DNA of 30,311 nucleotides from Candidatus Latescibacterota bacterium (GTDB lineage Bacteria; JAAXHH01), in NCBI GenBank assembly GCA_022821935.1, contig JAJECR010000261.1:1-30311 (forward strand), given 5' to 3'. The first letter of the stretch is position 1. The number at the start of each line of letters is the position of its first letter. Positions 15,071-23,618 of this stretch are shown here, in pieces. The notes under the pieces were generated by a model, which was not told where the DNA came from, ran no database searches, and saw nothing but the letters and a program-made list of their open reading frames with translations. The translations under genes and the position numbers were made by a program.

Positions 15071-17923
15071 TTGGGCAGATTCAGATCAACACTCTTCATT
15101 GCAGCCATTGTCGTGATCGGACTGTGGATCCTCAGCGGATTCTGGGCCAGTATATTCGTCGAAGCGCTCTGGTTCGATCAGCTGGGATTCAACGACGTTT
15201 TCTGGACGACGATCGGCGCCAAGTTCTTCACCGGCCTGGTCTTCGGCCTGGTCGCGGTGGCCGGTCTCGGGACGAATGTCTACCTGGCGCGGTACTTCTC
15301 CACGCGTCTCACCGAACTGCACCTGTTCAACGAGGAGATGTCGGAACTCGAACAGCTCTTCTCCTCCTCCAGGCTGATCGAGGTCGTGACGATCATCGGC
15401 ATCCTGGTCATCTCCGCCATCATGGGCCTGATCGGCCTGGCCAACTGGGACGGCATGCTCCGGTATTTCAACCAGGAAACCTTCGGCGCCACCGACCCCA
15501 TATTCAATCTCGACATCGGGTTCTTCGTCTTCTCGCTGCCGATCTGGCATTTCGTCCGGTTCTGGCTGCTGCTCCTGGTCGTGGCCTCGGCGATCGCCGT
15601 CACTCTGTACTACCTATACCGCGGTGCCGTCACCATCGAGGAGCGCGGCATCCAGATCCGCTCCTATGCCCGTAACCACATCTGCGTTCTTGGCGCTATC
15701 GTATTCCTGCTCATGGCCTGGGGCTACCGGCTCGACATGTACCGGCTGCTGTACTCCGAATCGGGATTCGCCTTCGGCGCGGGATACACCGACCTGCACG
15801 CCCGGATGTACGCCCTGTGGGTCCTGCTCTTCGTGGCCGTCGCCTGCGCCGGGCTGTTCTTGATGACGCTTCGCTCCCAGCGCCGCAACCTGCCGTTCAT
15901 CGCCATCGGCGGCATGATCGCCTCGTCCCTGATCGCAGGTTCCGTTTATCCCGGACTCGTGCAGTACTTCCTGGTAGCCCCCAACGAGTACGACCGGGAA
16001 GCGCCTTATATACAGCATACCATCAACTACACCCTGCAGGGATACGGACTGGACAGCGTCGATGAGGTGCCCTTTCAGATCCAGGAGAACCTCACGGCGG
16101 GGGATATCCAGTCCAACATCACGACCATCAACAACCTCAAGATCCAGGATAAACGTCCGCTGCGCCGGACCTACCAGCAGCTCCAGGAGATCCGGACCTA
16201 CTACGATTTCTCCAACGTGGACGAGGACCGGTACCTGATCGACGGACAGTACCGCCAGGTCATGCTGGCCGCCCGGGAACTCTCGTATAACCAGATCCCG
16301 TCGCCCACGTGGCAGAACCGGCACCTTTTCTACACGCACGGATACGGCCTGTGCCTGAGCCCGGTGAATACCTCCACGCCCGAGGGGCTGCCGGATCTCT
16401 TCGTCAAGGACATCCCCCCCGTTTCCATCAGCGACGACCTCACCGTGCGGCGGCCGGAACTATACTTCGGCGAGAACATGGACGCCTACGCGGTCGTGAA
16501 GACCACGCAGGAGGAATTCGACTATCCCGAGGGCGACCAGAACAAGTTCAGCCGGTACGAGGACGACGGCGGGGTGGAACTCAGCTCCTATTTCCGTCGC
16601 CTGGCCTTTGCCCGTTATTTCAGTGAGGCGAACTTCGTCATCAGTCCCCTCATCACCCAGGAAAGCCAGGTGATGTTCTACCGCCGGCTGCAGGACCGGG
16701 TTGAGAACATCGCGCCGTTCCTGGATTATGACCACGATCCCTACCTGATCATCGCCGGCGGCAAGCTCTACTGGATGATCGACGCCTACACGACGACAGG
16801 TTCCTACCCCTACTCGCAACGCTTCAGCGGGCTCCTGCAGATGCCGGACACGGGCGACCTGGGCACCGGGCCGCAGTCGGATATCCCGGGTCTCAATCCG
16901 CCACCGCAACGGCGGTTCGTCCAGAACCAGCCCACGCTGCAGAACATCAACTACATCCGGAATTCCGTGAAGGTGATCATCGACGCCTATTCGGGCGAGA
17001 CCGACTTCTACCTCGTGGACGAGGCGGATCCGCTGGTGCTTACCTACCAGAAGATCTTCCCGACGCTGTTCCGGCCGCTGAGCGAGATGCCGCAGACGCT
17101 AAAAGATCACATCCGCTACCCGCGCGACATGTTCGCCATCCAGGCCGCCATGTACCGCATCTACCACATGCGCAACCCCCAGGTGTTCTACAACAAGGAA
17201 GACATGTGGGCGGTGCCCCAGCAGGTCTACGCCGAACAGGAACAGCAGGTGTACCCGTACTACGCCGTGATGAAGACGGCCGAGATGGACAAGGAGGAAC
17301 TGCTCCTCCTGCTGCCCTTCACGCCGGCCGGCAAGGAGAACATGATCGGCTGGATGGCCGCCCATTGCGACGCGCCGCTCTACGGACGCATCCAGGTGTA
17401 CAACTTCCCGAAGCAGGAGCTGGTCTTCGGCCCCATGCAGATCGAGGCGCGGATCACCCAGGACGCCGACATCGCGAAGGAACTCACCCTCTGGAACCAG
17501 GAGGGCTCCCAGGTGATCCGGGGCGACATCATCGTCGTGCCGATCCAGGAGTCCCTACTCTACATCGAGCCCCTGTACCTGCGTCAGCGGTCCACCCGGG
17601 GCGGGCTGCCCGAACTCAAGCGCGTGATCGTCGCCTACGGCAACCGCATCGCCATGCGTGAGACGCTGGACCAGGCCCTCGCGTCCATTTTCGCTCTCGA
17701 CGGCGCGACCCTGGCCCTTGAAACGACGGAAACGAGCGATGGCCAAGTCGTAACACAGCCCCGGAGCGTGACCTTGAACGACCTGGCCAGGCGGGCGGTG
17801 ACCCATTTCGACGAGGCACAGACGCACCTCCAGGCGGGTGACTGGTCCAATTACGGGGCTTCGCTGCAGCAGTTGGAGAATGTCCTGCGCCGCCTTTCCG
17901 ACGAAACCAGCCAGCTGGAGTAG
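15071..17923 (+). CDS. UPF0182-family integral membrane protein
   Basis: This 950-residue protein has about seven membrane helices in its first 310 residues. The opening motif SGFWASIFVEALWFDQLGFNDVFW is split here as SGFWASIFVEAL and WFDQLGFNDVFW. A large extracytoplasmic domain follows, with NLTAGDIQSNITTINNLKI, GGKLYWMIDAYTTT, NYIRNSVKVIIDAYSGETDF and a PLF.-type region. These are hallmarks of UPF0182 (COG1615). Length and order are normal for the family. The function is unknown; the family sits in the cytoplasmic membrane. The start is TTG, well supported by AAGGAG 6 nt upstream. The C-terminal tail is a helical extension (HFDEAQTHLQAGDW). It is the first gene of a plus-strand run, 30 bp before the next gene. 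Confidence 0.94.
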   Translation: MGRFRSTLFIAAIVVIGLWILSGFWASIFVEALWFDQLGFNDVFWTTIGAKFFTGLVFGLVAVAGLGTNVYLARYFSTRLTELHLFNEEMSELEQLFSSSRLIEVVTIIGILVISAIMGLIGLANWDGMLRYFNQETFGATDPIFNLDIGFFVFSLPIWHFVRFWLLLLVVASAIAVTLYYLYRGAVTIEERGIQIRSYARNHICVLGAIVFLLMAWGYRLDMYRLLYSESGFAFGAGYTDLHARMYALWVLLFVAVACAGLFLMTLRSQRRNLPFIAIGGMIASSLIAGSVYPGLVQYFLVAPNEYDREAPYIQHTINYTLQGYGLDSVDEVPFQIQENLTAGDIQSNITTINNLKIQDKRPLRRTYQQLQEIRTYYDFSNVDEDRYLIDGQYRQVMLAARELSYNQIPSPTWQNRHLFYTHGYGLCLSPVNTSTPEGLPDLFVKDIPPVSISDDLTVRRPELYFGENMDAYAVVKTTQEEFDYPEGDQNKFSRYEDDGGVELSSYFRRLAFARYFSEANFVISPLITQESQVMFYRRLQDRVENIAPFLDYDHDPYLIIAGGKLYWMIDAYTTTGSYPYSQRFSGLLQMPDTGDLGTGPQSDIPGLNPPPQRRFVQNQPTLQNINYIRNSVKVIIDAYSGETDFYLVDEADPLVLTYQKIFPTLFRPLSEMPQTLKDHIRYPRDMFAIQAAMYRIYHMRNPQVFYNKEDMWAVPQQVYAEQEQQVYPYYAVMKTAEMDKEELLLLLPFTPAGKENMIGWMAAHCDAPLYGRIQVYNFPKQELVFGPMQIEARITQDADIAKELTLWNQEGSQVIRGDIIVVPIQESLLYIEPLYLRQRSTRGGLPELKRVIVAYGNRIAMRETLDQALASIFALDGATLALETTETSDGQVVTQPRSVTLNDLARRAVTHFDEAQTHLQAGDWSNYGASLQQLENVLRRLSDETSQLE

Positions 17924-17953
17924 GAGCGGGATAACCGGGGACCGGGGAGTTTC

Positions 17954-19177
17954 ATGCCCGTTCAGACGCTCAGTTTTCCCAATGACCACGGCGACCTGCT
18001 TGCCGCGCGACTCAGCCTGCCGCCCGACGGCAGGCCGGTCGCCTTCGCCCTCTTCGCCCACTGCTTCACCTGCAACCGGAACCTGAACGCCGTCCGGCGC
18101 ATCAGCCAGGAGATGTCCGATCATGGCCTGGCCGTGTTGCAATTCGATTTCACGGGCCTGGGCGACAGCGAAGGGGACTTCTCCGATACCGGCTTTTCGT
18201 CCAACGTGGACGACCTGGTCGCCGCGGCGAGATACCTCGAGCACCATCACGAATCGCCCCGGGTCCTGATCGGGCACTCCCTCGGCGGCGCGGCCGTACT
18301 CAAGGCCGCGGGAGCCATACCTTCCTGCAGGGCTGTCGTGACCATCGGCGCGCCGGCCGACCCGAAGCATGTGACCAACCTGATCGCGGACGCAAGAGAG
18401 ACCATCGAGCAGACGGGCCAGGCGACCGTCACGCTCGCCGGCCGTTCCTTCTTGATCCGGAAGCAGTTCCTGGACGACCTGGAGGAGACGCGGATGGAGG
18501 AGACGATCCGCGGGCTGCGTCGCGCCTTGCTGGTGTGCCATTCGCCCATCGACCAGACGGTCGGGATCGAAAACGCCGCACAGATCTTCCAGGCCGCGCT
18601 CCATCCCAAGAGTTTCCTGTCCCTGGACAAGGCGGATCACCTGCTTACAAGCGAGGCCGATGCCTTCTACGTAGGCCGCGCCGCCGCAGCGTGGGCGACA
18701 CGGTACCTGGACGTGCCCGCCGCGGGGGAGGGCGGACCCGAAGCGGCGGGAAGCCAGGTGGTGGTGCGGACGGGGCGGGAACATTACTATACCGAGGTCG
18801 TGGCATCGGGCCACCGCCTCACCGTGGACGAACCCGAGTCGGTGGGGGGCACAGACCGCGGAGGGACGCCCTACGACCTGCTGCTCGGGGCCCTGGGCTC
18901 TTGCACGTCCATCACCTTGCGGATGTACGCCGACCGGAAATCCTGGCCCCTGGAAGAGATCGTCGTCCGGCTCAGCCACGCGAAGATCCACGCCAGCCAC
19001 TGCGAGACCTGCGAGACCACCGAAGGCAAGGTCGATCGCATCGAACGGGAGATTGAGTTGACCGGCGACCTTACCGATGAACAGCGGGCGCGGCTGCTCG
19101 AAATCGCCGACCGCTGTCCCGTGCACCGGACCCTGCATTCGGAGATCCTGGTGGAGACCCGGCTTACCAGCCTATGA
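17954..19177 (+). CDS. Bifunctional alpha/beta hydrolase - OsmC family protein
   Basis: This 407-residue fusion has an N-terminal alpha/beta hydrolase (about 1-255). It shows the nucleophile elbow LIGHSLGGAAV (Ser109), Asp200 in HSPIDQTV and His229 in DKADHLL. The C-terminal OsmC/Ohr-like domain (about 268-405) has the two redox cysteines Cys317 (ALGSCTSITLRMYADRK) and Cys388 (ADRCPVHRTL). OsmC proteins reduce organic hydroperoxides; the hydrolase substrate is unknown. This fusion architecture is known in many bacteria and is not an artefact. GGGGAG precedes the ATG by about 7 nt. The stop overlaps the next start by 4 nt (ATGA), indicating an operon. Confidence 0.93.
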   Translation: MPVQTLSFPNDHGDLLAARLSLPPDGRPVAFALFAHCFTCNRNLNAVRRISQEMSDHGLAVLQFDFTGLGDSEGDFSDTGFSSNVDDLVAAARYLEHHHESPRVLIGHSLGGAAVLKAAGAIPSCRAVVTIGAPADPKHVTNLIADARETIEQTGQATVTLAGRSFLIRKQFLDDLEETRMEETIRGLRRALLVCHSPIDQTVGIENAAQIFQAALHPKSFLSLDKADHLLTSEADAFYVGRAAAAWATRYLDVPAAGEGGPEAAGSQVVVRTGREHYYTEVVASGHRLTVDEPESVGGTDRGGTPYDLLLGALGSCTSITLRMYADRKSWPLEEIVVRLSHAKIHASHCETCETTEGKVDRIEREIELTGDLTDEQRARLLEIADRCPVHRTLHSEILVETRLTSL

Positions 19178-19791
19178 ACTACCTGGCCCACCTGTACTTC
19201 GCCGAAGATACGCCCGAGTCCCGCGTGGGGAACCTGATGGTGGATTTCGTCCGGGGGCCCGTGGACCGACAGCCGTACAATGGCGCAGTCATGCGAGGCA
19301 TGCTGAGCCACGTGGCCGTGGACCGCTTCACAGACGGCCACGACGTGGTGCGGGAGAGCAAGGCGCTCATCAGCAGCGCCCGCCGCCGGTTCGCCGGGAT
19401 CATCGTGGATATCTGCTACGACCATTTTCTCGCGCGGCACTGGCCGGAATTTTCGGAGGAGTCTTTGGCCGATTTCATCGAGCGAACCTACGGTTCCCTG
19501 CGCGCCTACCGGGGCGAAATGCCGCCGGTCCTCTCGCGGGTACTCAACCACATGGTGAAGAACGACTGGCTGGGCGGCTACCGGGAAATGGCGGGTATCG
19601 GCCGGGCGCTGGACGGCCTGTCCATGCGCCTCCGGCGGCCTAACACACTGGCGGGATCGGTGGAGGAACTTGAAGCCAACTACGGAGCGATGGAAGGACA
19701 GTTCCTGCGGTTTTTCCCGGACCTGGTCCAACACATGGAAAGTCGAGAGGACGGCCGCCGTGAAAGACCACTGGAAAGGCAGCGGGTGTGA
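19174..19791 (+). CDS. AcpH-like acyl carrier protein phosphodiesterase (DUF479)
   Basis: This 205-residue protein opens MNYLAHLYFAEDTPESRVGN, and has GMLSHVAVDRFTDGHDVV and ICYDHFLARHWPEF. These are the conserved His/Asp-rich blocks of the AcpH family, which removes 4'-phosphopantetheine from acyl carrier protein. The E. coli protein is 193 residues. Its ATG overlaps the previous stop (ATGA), and its stop overlaps the next ATG by one base (TGATG), so the three genes are translationally coupled. It may instead act on another substrate, because many DUF479 members are untested. Confidence 0.87.
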   Translation: MNYLAHLYFAEDTPESRVGNLMVDFVRGPVDRQPYNGAVMRGMLSHVAVDRFTDGHDVVRESKALISSARRRFAGIIVDICYDHFLARHWPEFSEESLADFIERTYGSLRAYRGEMPPVLSRVLNHMVKNDWLGGYREMAGIGRALDGLSMRLRRPNTLAGSVEELEANYGAMEGQFLRFFPDLVQHMESREDGRRERPLERQRV

Positions 19792-20930
19792 TGAGCAAAC
19801 ACTTTGACGTCATCGTCGTGGGTCTCGGCGCCATGGGTTCGGCCACGTGCTACCACCTGGCCGGGCGGGGCGCGAAGGTCCTCGGCCTGGAGCGCTTCGA
19901 CCTGCCCCACGCCCAGGGCAGTTCCCACGGGTATTCCCGCCACACGAAGACGGCGGTCTACGTGGATACGCCCTACGAACCCTTCATCGGCCGCTCCTTC
20001 GAGCTCTGGCGTCTCCTCGAGGGTGAGACCGGCCAGCAGATCCTGGTGACGACCGGCTACCTGCGCATGGCCAATACCGGTTCGTGGGACCATTTAAGGG
20101 GCAAGGTAACGCACGAGGTACTGACCGCCGACGAACTGGCCTACCGGTATCCGCAGTTCACGTTGACTTCCGACTACCACGGACTGTACGATCCGAACGG
20201 GGGCCTGCTGCGTCCGGAACTGGGCATCGCGAGTCACCTCATCCAGGCGTCGCGCCGAGGCGCCGAGATCCACGGCCGCGAAGCCGTGACCGGGTGGAAC
20301 GAAACCGCCCAGAGTGTGGAGATCGAGACGGACCGCGGCCGTTACAGCGCGGACCAGGTCGTCTTCTGCAGCGGTTCGTGGACTGCCCCGCTGATCGCGG
20401 ATCTGGGCATAACCATGACCGTTACCCGCCAGCCCCTGGCCTGGGTGTGGCCCGCGCGAAACGCGGCGTCCTTCGACGTCGGCGCGCTGCCCATCTGGCA
20501 GATCCCCGCGCCTGAATACGACGGCGAATACTACGGATTCCCCATGATGCCCGACCATCCGGGGTTCAAGCTGGCGCTCCACAGGTACGGCGAGGCGTCC
20601 GATCCCGATAACCTGGACCGGAGCGCACGTCCTGAAGACGAAGAGGAGGTACGGGCGTGTCTCCGTCAGTACATTCCCGACGCCGATGGACCGCTCACGG
20701 CCATACGGATCTGCATGTACACCCGCACGGCGGATGATCATCCCGTGATCGACCGGCACCCGAACTACGAGCGGGTGACGGTGGGCTGCGGTTTCAGCGG
20801 GACCGGCTTCAAGTTCTCCAGCGTCTTCGGCGAATGGCTGGCCGAAACGGCGCTGGGGCAGCAGACGACGATAGACAATGACACTTTTCGTTTCGAACGA
20901 CTGCTCGAGTCCGACAATACGGGCGACTAA
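19791..20930 (+). CDS. Monomeric sarcosine / N-methyl-amino-acid oxidase family flavoprotein
   Basis: This 379-residue protein begins with the FAD-binding motif FDVIVVGLGAMGSATCYHL and the second family block QGSSHGYSRHTKTAVY. The covalent flavin attachment site, ICMYTRTADDHPVIDRHP, is present; its cysteine is residue 308, the same number as in E. coli SolA. The closing GCGFSGTGFKFSSVFGEWLAE motif is present too. Enzymes of this family oxidise N-methyl amino acids, releasing formaldehyde and hydrogen peroxide. The true substrate (sarcosine, N-methyltryptophan, pipecolate or another) cannot be read from sequence. I choose ATG 19791 (TGATG junction); GTG at 19788 is an alternative. A peroxide-producing enzyme lies two genes after an OsmC-type peroxidase domain in the same operon, which is a sensible pairing. 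Confidence 0.9.
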   Translation: MSKHFDVIVVGLGAMGSATCYHLAGRGAKVLGLERFDLPHAQGSSHGYSRHTKTAVYVDTPYEPFIGRSFELWRLLEGETGQQILVTTGYLRMANTGSWDHLRGKVTHEVLTADELAYRYPQFTLTSDYHGLYDPNGGLLRPELGIASHLIQASRRGAEIHGREAVTGWNETAQSVEIETDRGRYSADQVVFCSGSWTAPLIADLGITMTVTRQPLAWVWPARNAASFDVGALPIWQIPAPEYDGEYYGFPMMPDHPGFKLALHRYGEASDPDNLDRSARPEDEEEVRACLRQYIPDADGPLTAIRICMYTRTADDHPVIDRHPNYERVTVGCGFSGTGFKFSSVFGEWLAETALGQQTTIDNDTFRFERLLESDNTGD

Positions 20931-20939
20931 GTATACACC

Positions 20940-21055
20940 GCGCATTACGAATACAGCGCGCATCACGAATACGGGCGCATTACGAATACGGCGCGCATCA
21001 CGACCGGAATCCTGACAGTGTAGTTCAGCACTTGCACCGACCGGAATCCTGACAG
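20940..21055. repeat. Intergenic short repeats between the amine oxidase and PhyH genes
   Basis: A 35-bp unit starting GCGCATTACGAATAC and continuing GCGCGCATCACGA occurs at 20940-20974 and again, diverging at the end, at 20975-21003. Each unit is itself two related halves. It is followed by CGACCGGAATCCTGACAG twice (21001-21018 and 21038-21055). No coding role is seen. Confidence 0.8.
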
Positions 21056-21070
21056 ACTGGAGCGATCATC

Positions 21071-21862
21071 ATGAATAGCCATATCACCGGAGACCAGTGG
21101 GAGGTATTCGAACGACAGGGCTACCTGCGGCTCGGCACCGTGATGGAGCCGGGCGAGCTCGAGCGGCTCCAGGAGCGCATCGACGACATCATGCTGGGCC
21201 GGGCCGACATCGACTACAGCCGGGTCATGATGCAGCTCGACCGGGATCCGGAGCGCGGGGGCGACAAGCCTGGGCCGCAAAGCAGGGGGCACAAAGGCGC
21301 CACCTTGAGCTACCGCAAGATCCAGGACCTGGAACTGGACCCCGTGTATCTCGCCTTCATGCAGAAACCGGTCTTCGAGGAGATCTGCGAAAGGATCTAC
21401 GGTTCCGATACGCCCGTGGCCTGCTTCCGGGCGATGTTCATGAACAAGCCCAGCGGGGAAGGGACGCCCCTCGTCTGGCACCAGGACCGTTGGACCGACC
21501 TGGACCGCGACCCGCTCGTCACGTTGTGGACGGCACTGGACGATTCCGTCGAGGCGAACGGCTGCGTAAAGATCATCCCGGGATCACACCGCCGGCTCAT
21601 CAACCCGAGCCACGGTTCCGGATTCCTGACCGACGAGCAAGCAACCAACGTGGTAGCGGAAAACGAACCCGTCAATATGGAGGTCGCGTGCGGCGAAACC
21701 GTGCTGATGCACAACTGGATGCTGCACAGTTCCGGCACGAACAGCACTGATACGGCACGGCGCGCCTTCAGCATATGCTTCATGGACGCGGCGACCCGGT
21801 CCCGGGCCGGACACGCCTTCCCGGTTATTTTCGGGGAAGGGGCGCTGAGTCCGGCGCTGTAA
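21071..21862 (+). CDS. Phytanoyl-CoA dioxygenase (PhyH) family oxygenase
   Basis: This 263-residue protein is a non-haem Fe(II)/2-oxoglutarate oxygenase. The iron ligands are visible as His137-x-Asp139 (LVWHQDRW) and His219 (WMLHSSGTN), with the 2-oxoglutarate-binding Arg in DTARRAFSI. ANGCVKIIPGSHRR and TLWTALDDS are typical PhyH blocks. Bacterial members hydroxylate or halogenate varied small molecules, so the substrate is open. TGGAG lies upstream of the ATG. It is separated from the amine oxidase by 140 bp of repeats and may form its own transcription unit. The two oxidative enzymes could act on the same N-methylated or lipid substrate, but that is speculation. Confidence 0.92.
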   Translation: MNSHITGDQWEVFERQGYLRLGTVMEPGELERLQERIDDIMLGRADIDYSRVMMQLDRDPERGGDKPGPQSRGHKGATLSYRKIQDLELDPVYLAFMQKPVFEEICERIYGSDTPVACFRAMFMNKPSGEGTPLVWHQDRWTDLDRDPLVTLWTALDDSVEANGCVKIIPGSHRRLINPSHGSGFLTDEQATNVVAENEPVNMEVACGETVLMHNWMLHSSGTNSTDTARRAFSICFMDAATRSRAGHAFPVIFGEGALSPAL

Positions 21863-21977
21863 AGAAGGAGCGCAAACCGCGCGGAGCAGAGAGGCTAACG
21901 CGAAACCCCCGCACTATTCGGACATAACGGCGAACGGGCCGTCACTTTCTATCAAGGAACGAGAGAGGACTGTTCCC

Positions 21978-22805
21978 ATGATTTTCTCGAGAAAACACAT
22001 CCTGGCCGGCATCTGCACGGTCGCGCTGGTCCTGTCGGGCTGCGGGTCCACCTCAGAAACCTCCCGGCCCAGCCTGCTCGATCAGGTCAAGCAGCGCGGG
22101 ACCATACGCGTAGGCGTGTCGACCTTCGTCCCCTGGGCCATGCGGAACAAGCAGGGGGAACTGGTGGGATTCGAGGTAGACGTGGCCAGCCGCCTGGCGT
22201 CCGACGCAGGTCTTGAAATCGAGTTCATTCCCACGGCCTGGGACGGGATCATCCCCGGTCTCCTGGCCGGCAAGTTCGACGTGATCATCGCCGGCATGTC
22301 CATTACCCCGGCGCGCAACCTGAGCGTTAACTTCACCCGGCCCTATTCCCATTCAGAGCTTTTGCTGGCTGCCAGCCGGGACAAGGCGGGTCATCTCGTC
22401 GACAGGGGGGACTACAACCGCGACGACGTGACCATTGCGGTGCGTCGCGGCTCGACCTCGGTCCAGGCCGCGCGGAAGCACTTTCCCAGTGCGACCATCC
22501 AGCAGTTCGACGACGATATCCTCGCCTTTCAGGAGGTGCTGAACGGCAACGCCGAAGCCGTGATCGCTTCTTCCCCCAAACCGGAACACGAGGTCCTGCG
22601 CAACAGCGACCGGTTGTTCATCCCCTTCGACGAACCCCTGCACCGGGGCGCCGAGGCCATCGCGATACGCCAGGGGGAAACGGACGCCCTGAATTTCTTC
22701 GACAACTGGATCCTGCTGCGGACGGAGGACGGCTGGCTGAAGGAACGGAGGGATTACTGGTTCAAGACGCTGGACTGGGAGGAAGACGTGGCGCCGGACC
22801 AGTAA
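21978..22805 (+). CDS. Amino-acid-type ABC transporter substrate-binding lipoprotein
   Basis: This 275-residue protein has a lipoprotein signal (hydrophobic stretch then LVLSGC, lipidated Cys22). It is a solute-binding protein family 3 fold: GTIRVGVSTFVPWAMRNKQGELVGFEVDVA, split here as GTIRVGVSTFVPW and GELVGFEVDVASRLA, then WDGIIPGLLAGKFDVIIAGM and TPARNLSVNFTRPY. These bind polar amino acids or related small molecules outside the cytoplasmic membrane and deliver them to an ABC permease. No permease or ATPase gene is adjacent, so it is an orphan here. GAGAGGA precedes the ATG. The gene ends convergent with the antitoxin gene. Confidence 0.93.
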   Translation: MIFSRKHILAGICTVALVLSGCGSTSETSRPSLLDQVKQRGTIRVGVSTFVPWAMRNKQGELVGFEVDVASRLASDAGLEIEFIPTAWDGIIPGLLAGKFDVIIAGMSITPARNLSVNFTRPYSHSELLLAASRDKAGHLVDRGDYNRDDVTIAVRRGSTSVQAARKHFPSATIQQFDDDILAFQEVLNGNAEAVIASSPKPEHEVLRNSDRLFIPFDEPLHRGAEAIAIRQGETDALNFFDNWILLRTEDGWLKERRDYWFKTLDWEEDVAPDQ

Positions 22806-22836
22806 GTGGTAGACGCCTGGCTGGTGCATTATTGGT

Positions 22837-23163
22837 TTAGGCCTCGACGCTTAGTCGTCCCGTTCCCCTTGACCGAGCCTTCCGAATTTTGATGTCAATG
22901 TCACGCCCTAATCTTGTCAGAAGACGAAGAAGCCGCTCCAATGAGTACTCCTGAAAGTCTCCTCGCATCAGTCGCGACACATCGGGCTGTGACAGCCCCA
23001 GTAGTTTCGCCGCCTCGACCTGTTTAAGGCCACGTTGGCGAATGATCCTGTCGATACGCGTAACCAATTCAGCCTTGAGCATGTGCGCTTCGGCATCCGG
23101 CAAGCCCAGATCAGCAAAGACGTTTCCACTGCCGCGTTCAACCTTTATGTCTTGGGTCTTCAT
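22837..23163 (-). CDS. XRE-family antitoxin (HigA-like) of a type II TA module
   Basis: This 108-residue protein has a helix-turn-helix domain at about 35-90 (GLKQVEAAKLLGLSQPDVSRLMRG). It opens FADLGLPDAEAHMLKAELVTRI, the pattern of small HigA-like antitoxins (COG5606 type) that pair with COG4679 toxins. It neutralises the toxin and represses its own promoter. The ATG has a strong GGGGAGG (minus strand, 23171-23177) and overlaps the stop of the toxin remnant by one base, the usual toxin-first arrangement. The antitoxin frame is intact whereas the toxin is broken, so today it can act only as a repressor or an antidote to a related toxin elsewhere. Confidence 0.85.
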   Translation of the reverse strand: MKTQDIKVERGSGNVFADLGLPDAEAHMLKAELVTRIDRIIRQRGLKQVEAAKLLGLSQPDVSRLMRGDFQEYSLERLLRLLTRLGRDIDIKIRKARSRGTGRLSVEA

Positions 23164-23331
23164 CAGTCTACCTCCCCTTCATAGTATAAACGGTAATGCT
23201 GCTCCGCGATTTTCAATCTGGTCCTGACAGAGCGCAAACCCTATCCGTCCTTGAACAGTTTCTGGAAACGACTTAAGGTCTAATCTGCTGGAGCCGACCC
23301 ATTCGATAAGTTTGAGTATCTGAGGGGTCAT
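23163..23331 (-). pseudogene. Decayed RelE/ParE-type (HigB-like) toxin gene, internal deletion plus frameshift
   Basis: From ATG at 23331 the minus strand reads LIEWVGSSRLDLKSFPETV then QGRIGFALCQD. This is the N-terminus of COG4679-type phage-related RelE/ParE toxins. The frame then goes wrong and stops at 23179 (a 50-residue product). In another frame, from about 23219 to 23163, the end of the same family is present: RLKIAEQHYRLYYEGEVD followed by a TGA that overlaps the antitoxin ATG. A normal member has about 110-125 residues. Roughly 60 central residues, including the core sheet with the catalytic positions, are missing and the two halves are out of frame. The gene is therefore almost certainly inactive. 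Confidence 0.82.
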
Positions 23332-23477
23332 TGCAATGATAGTTGATCCACCATATTAGCACAATCTTTTTCAGAATCCTGAACTTTGAGCCCGATCTAG
23401 GCTAACCCATGTAAGTTGAGTATCTGTATCACATCAGATCAGTCTTCGTAGTTTGTGGTGAACTCCCGAATTACCGC

Positions 23478-23506
23478 TTGACATCAACCCATCCCCTGCA
23501 TATCTG
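23478..23506 (+). promoter_or_regulatory. Candidate sigma70-like promoter for cysS
   Basis: A perfect TTGACA (23478-23483) is followed after exactly 17 nt by TATCTG (23501-23506). This would give a leader of about 130 nt containing the repeat at 23562-23618. Confidence 0.42.
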
Positions 23507-23561
23507 GTACAAGGCAAATTTGACGAAAAACCAGACTGAATCTCGAAACGGATTTCGACGG

Positions 23562-23618
23562 TCGGATAAACCGGATAAACTGGAACAGCCGGATTCACCG
23601 GAACAGCTGGATAAACCG
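23562..23618 (+). repeat. Imperfect 18-bp repeats in the cysS leader
   Basis: Related units CCGGATAAACTGGAACAG and CCGGATTCACCGGAACAG are adjacent. They are preceded by CGGATAAAC and followed by CTGGATAAACCG. The stretch is not in frame with cysS (a TAA lies 33 nt before its ATG). Confidence 0.7.

Noticed and set aside
17555..19138. 527-residue minus-strand ORF
   Set aside because: It spans the antisense of two well-supported genes (UPF0182 end and hydrolase-OsmC fusion).
20940..21055. CRISPR-like array
   Set aside because: Units are too short, adjacent without unique spacers of constant length, and no cas gene is present.
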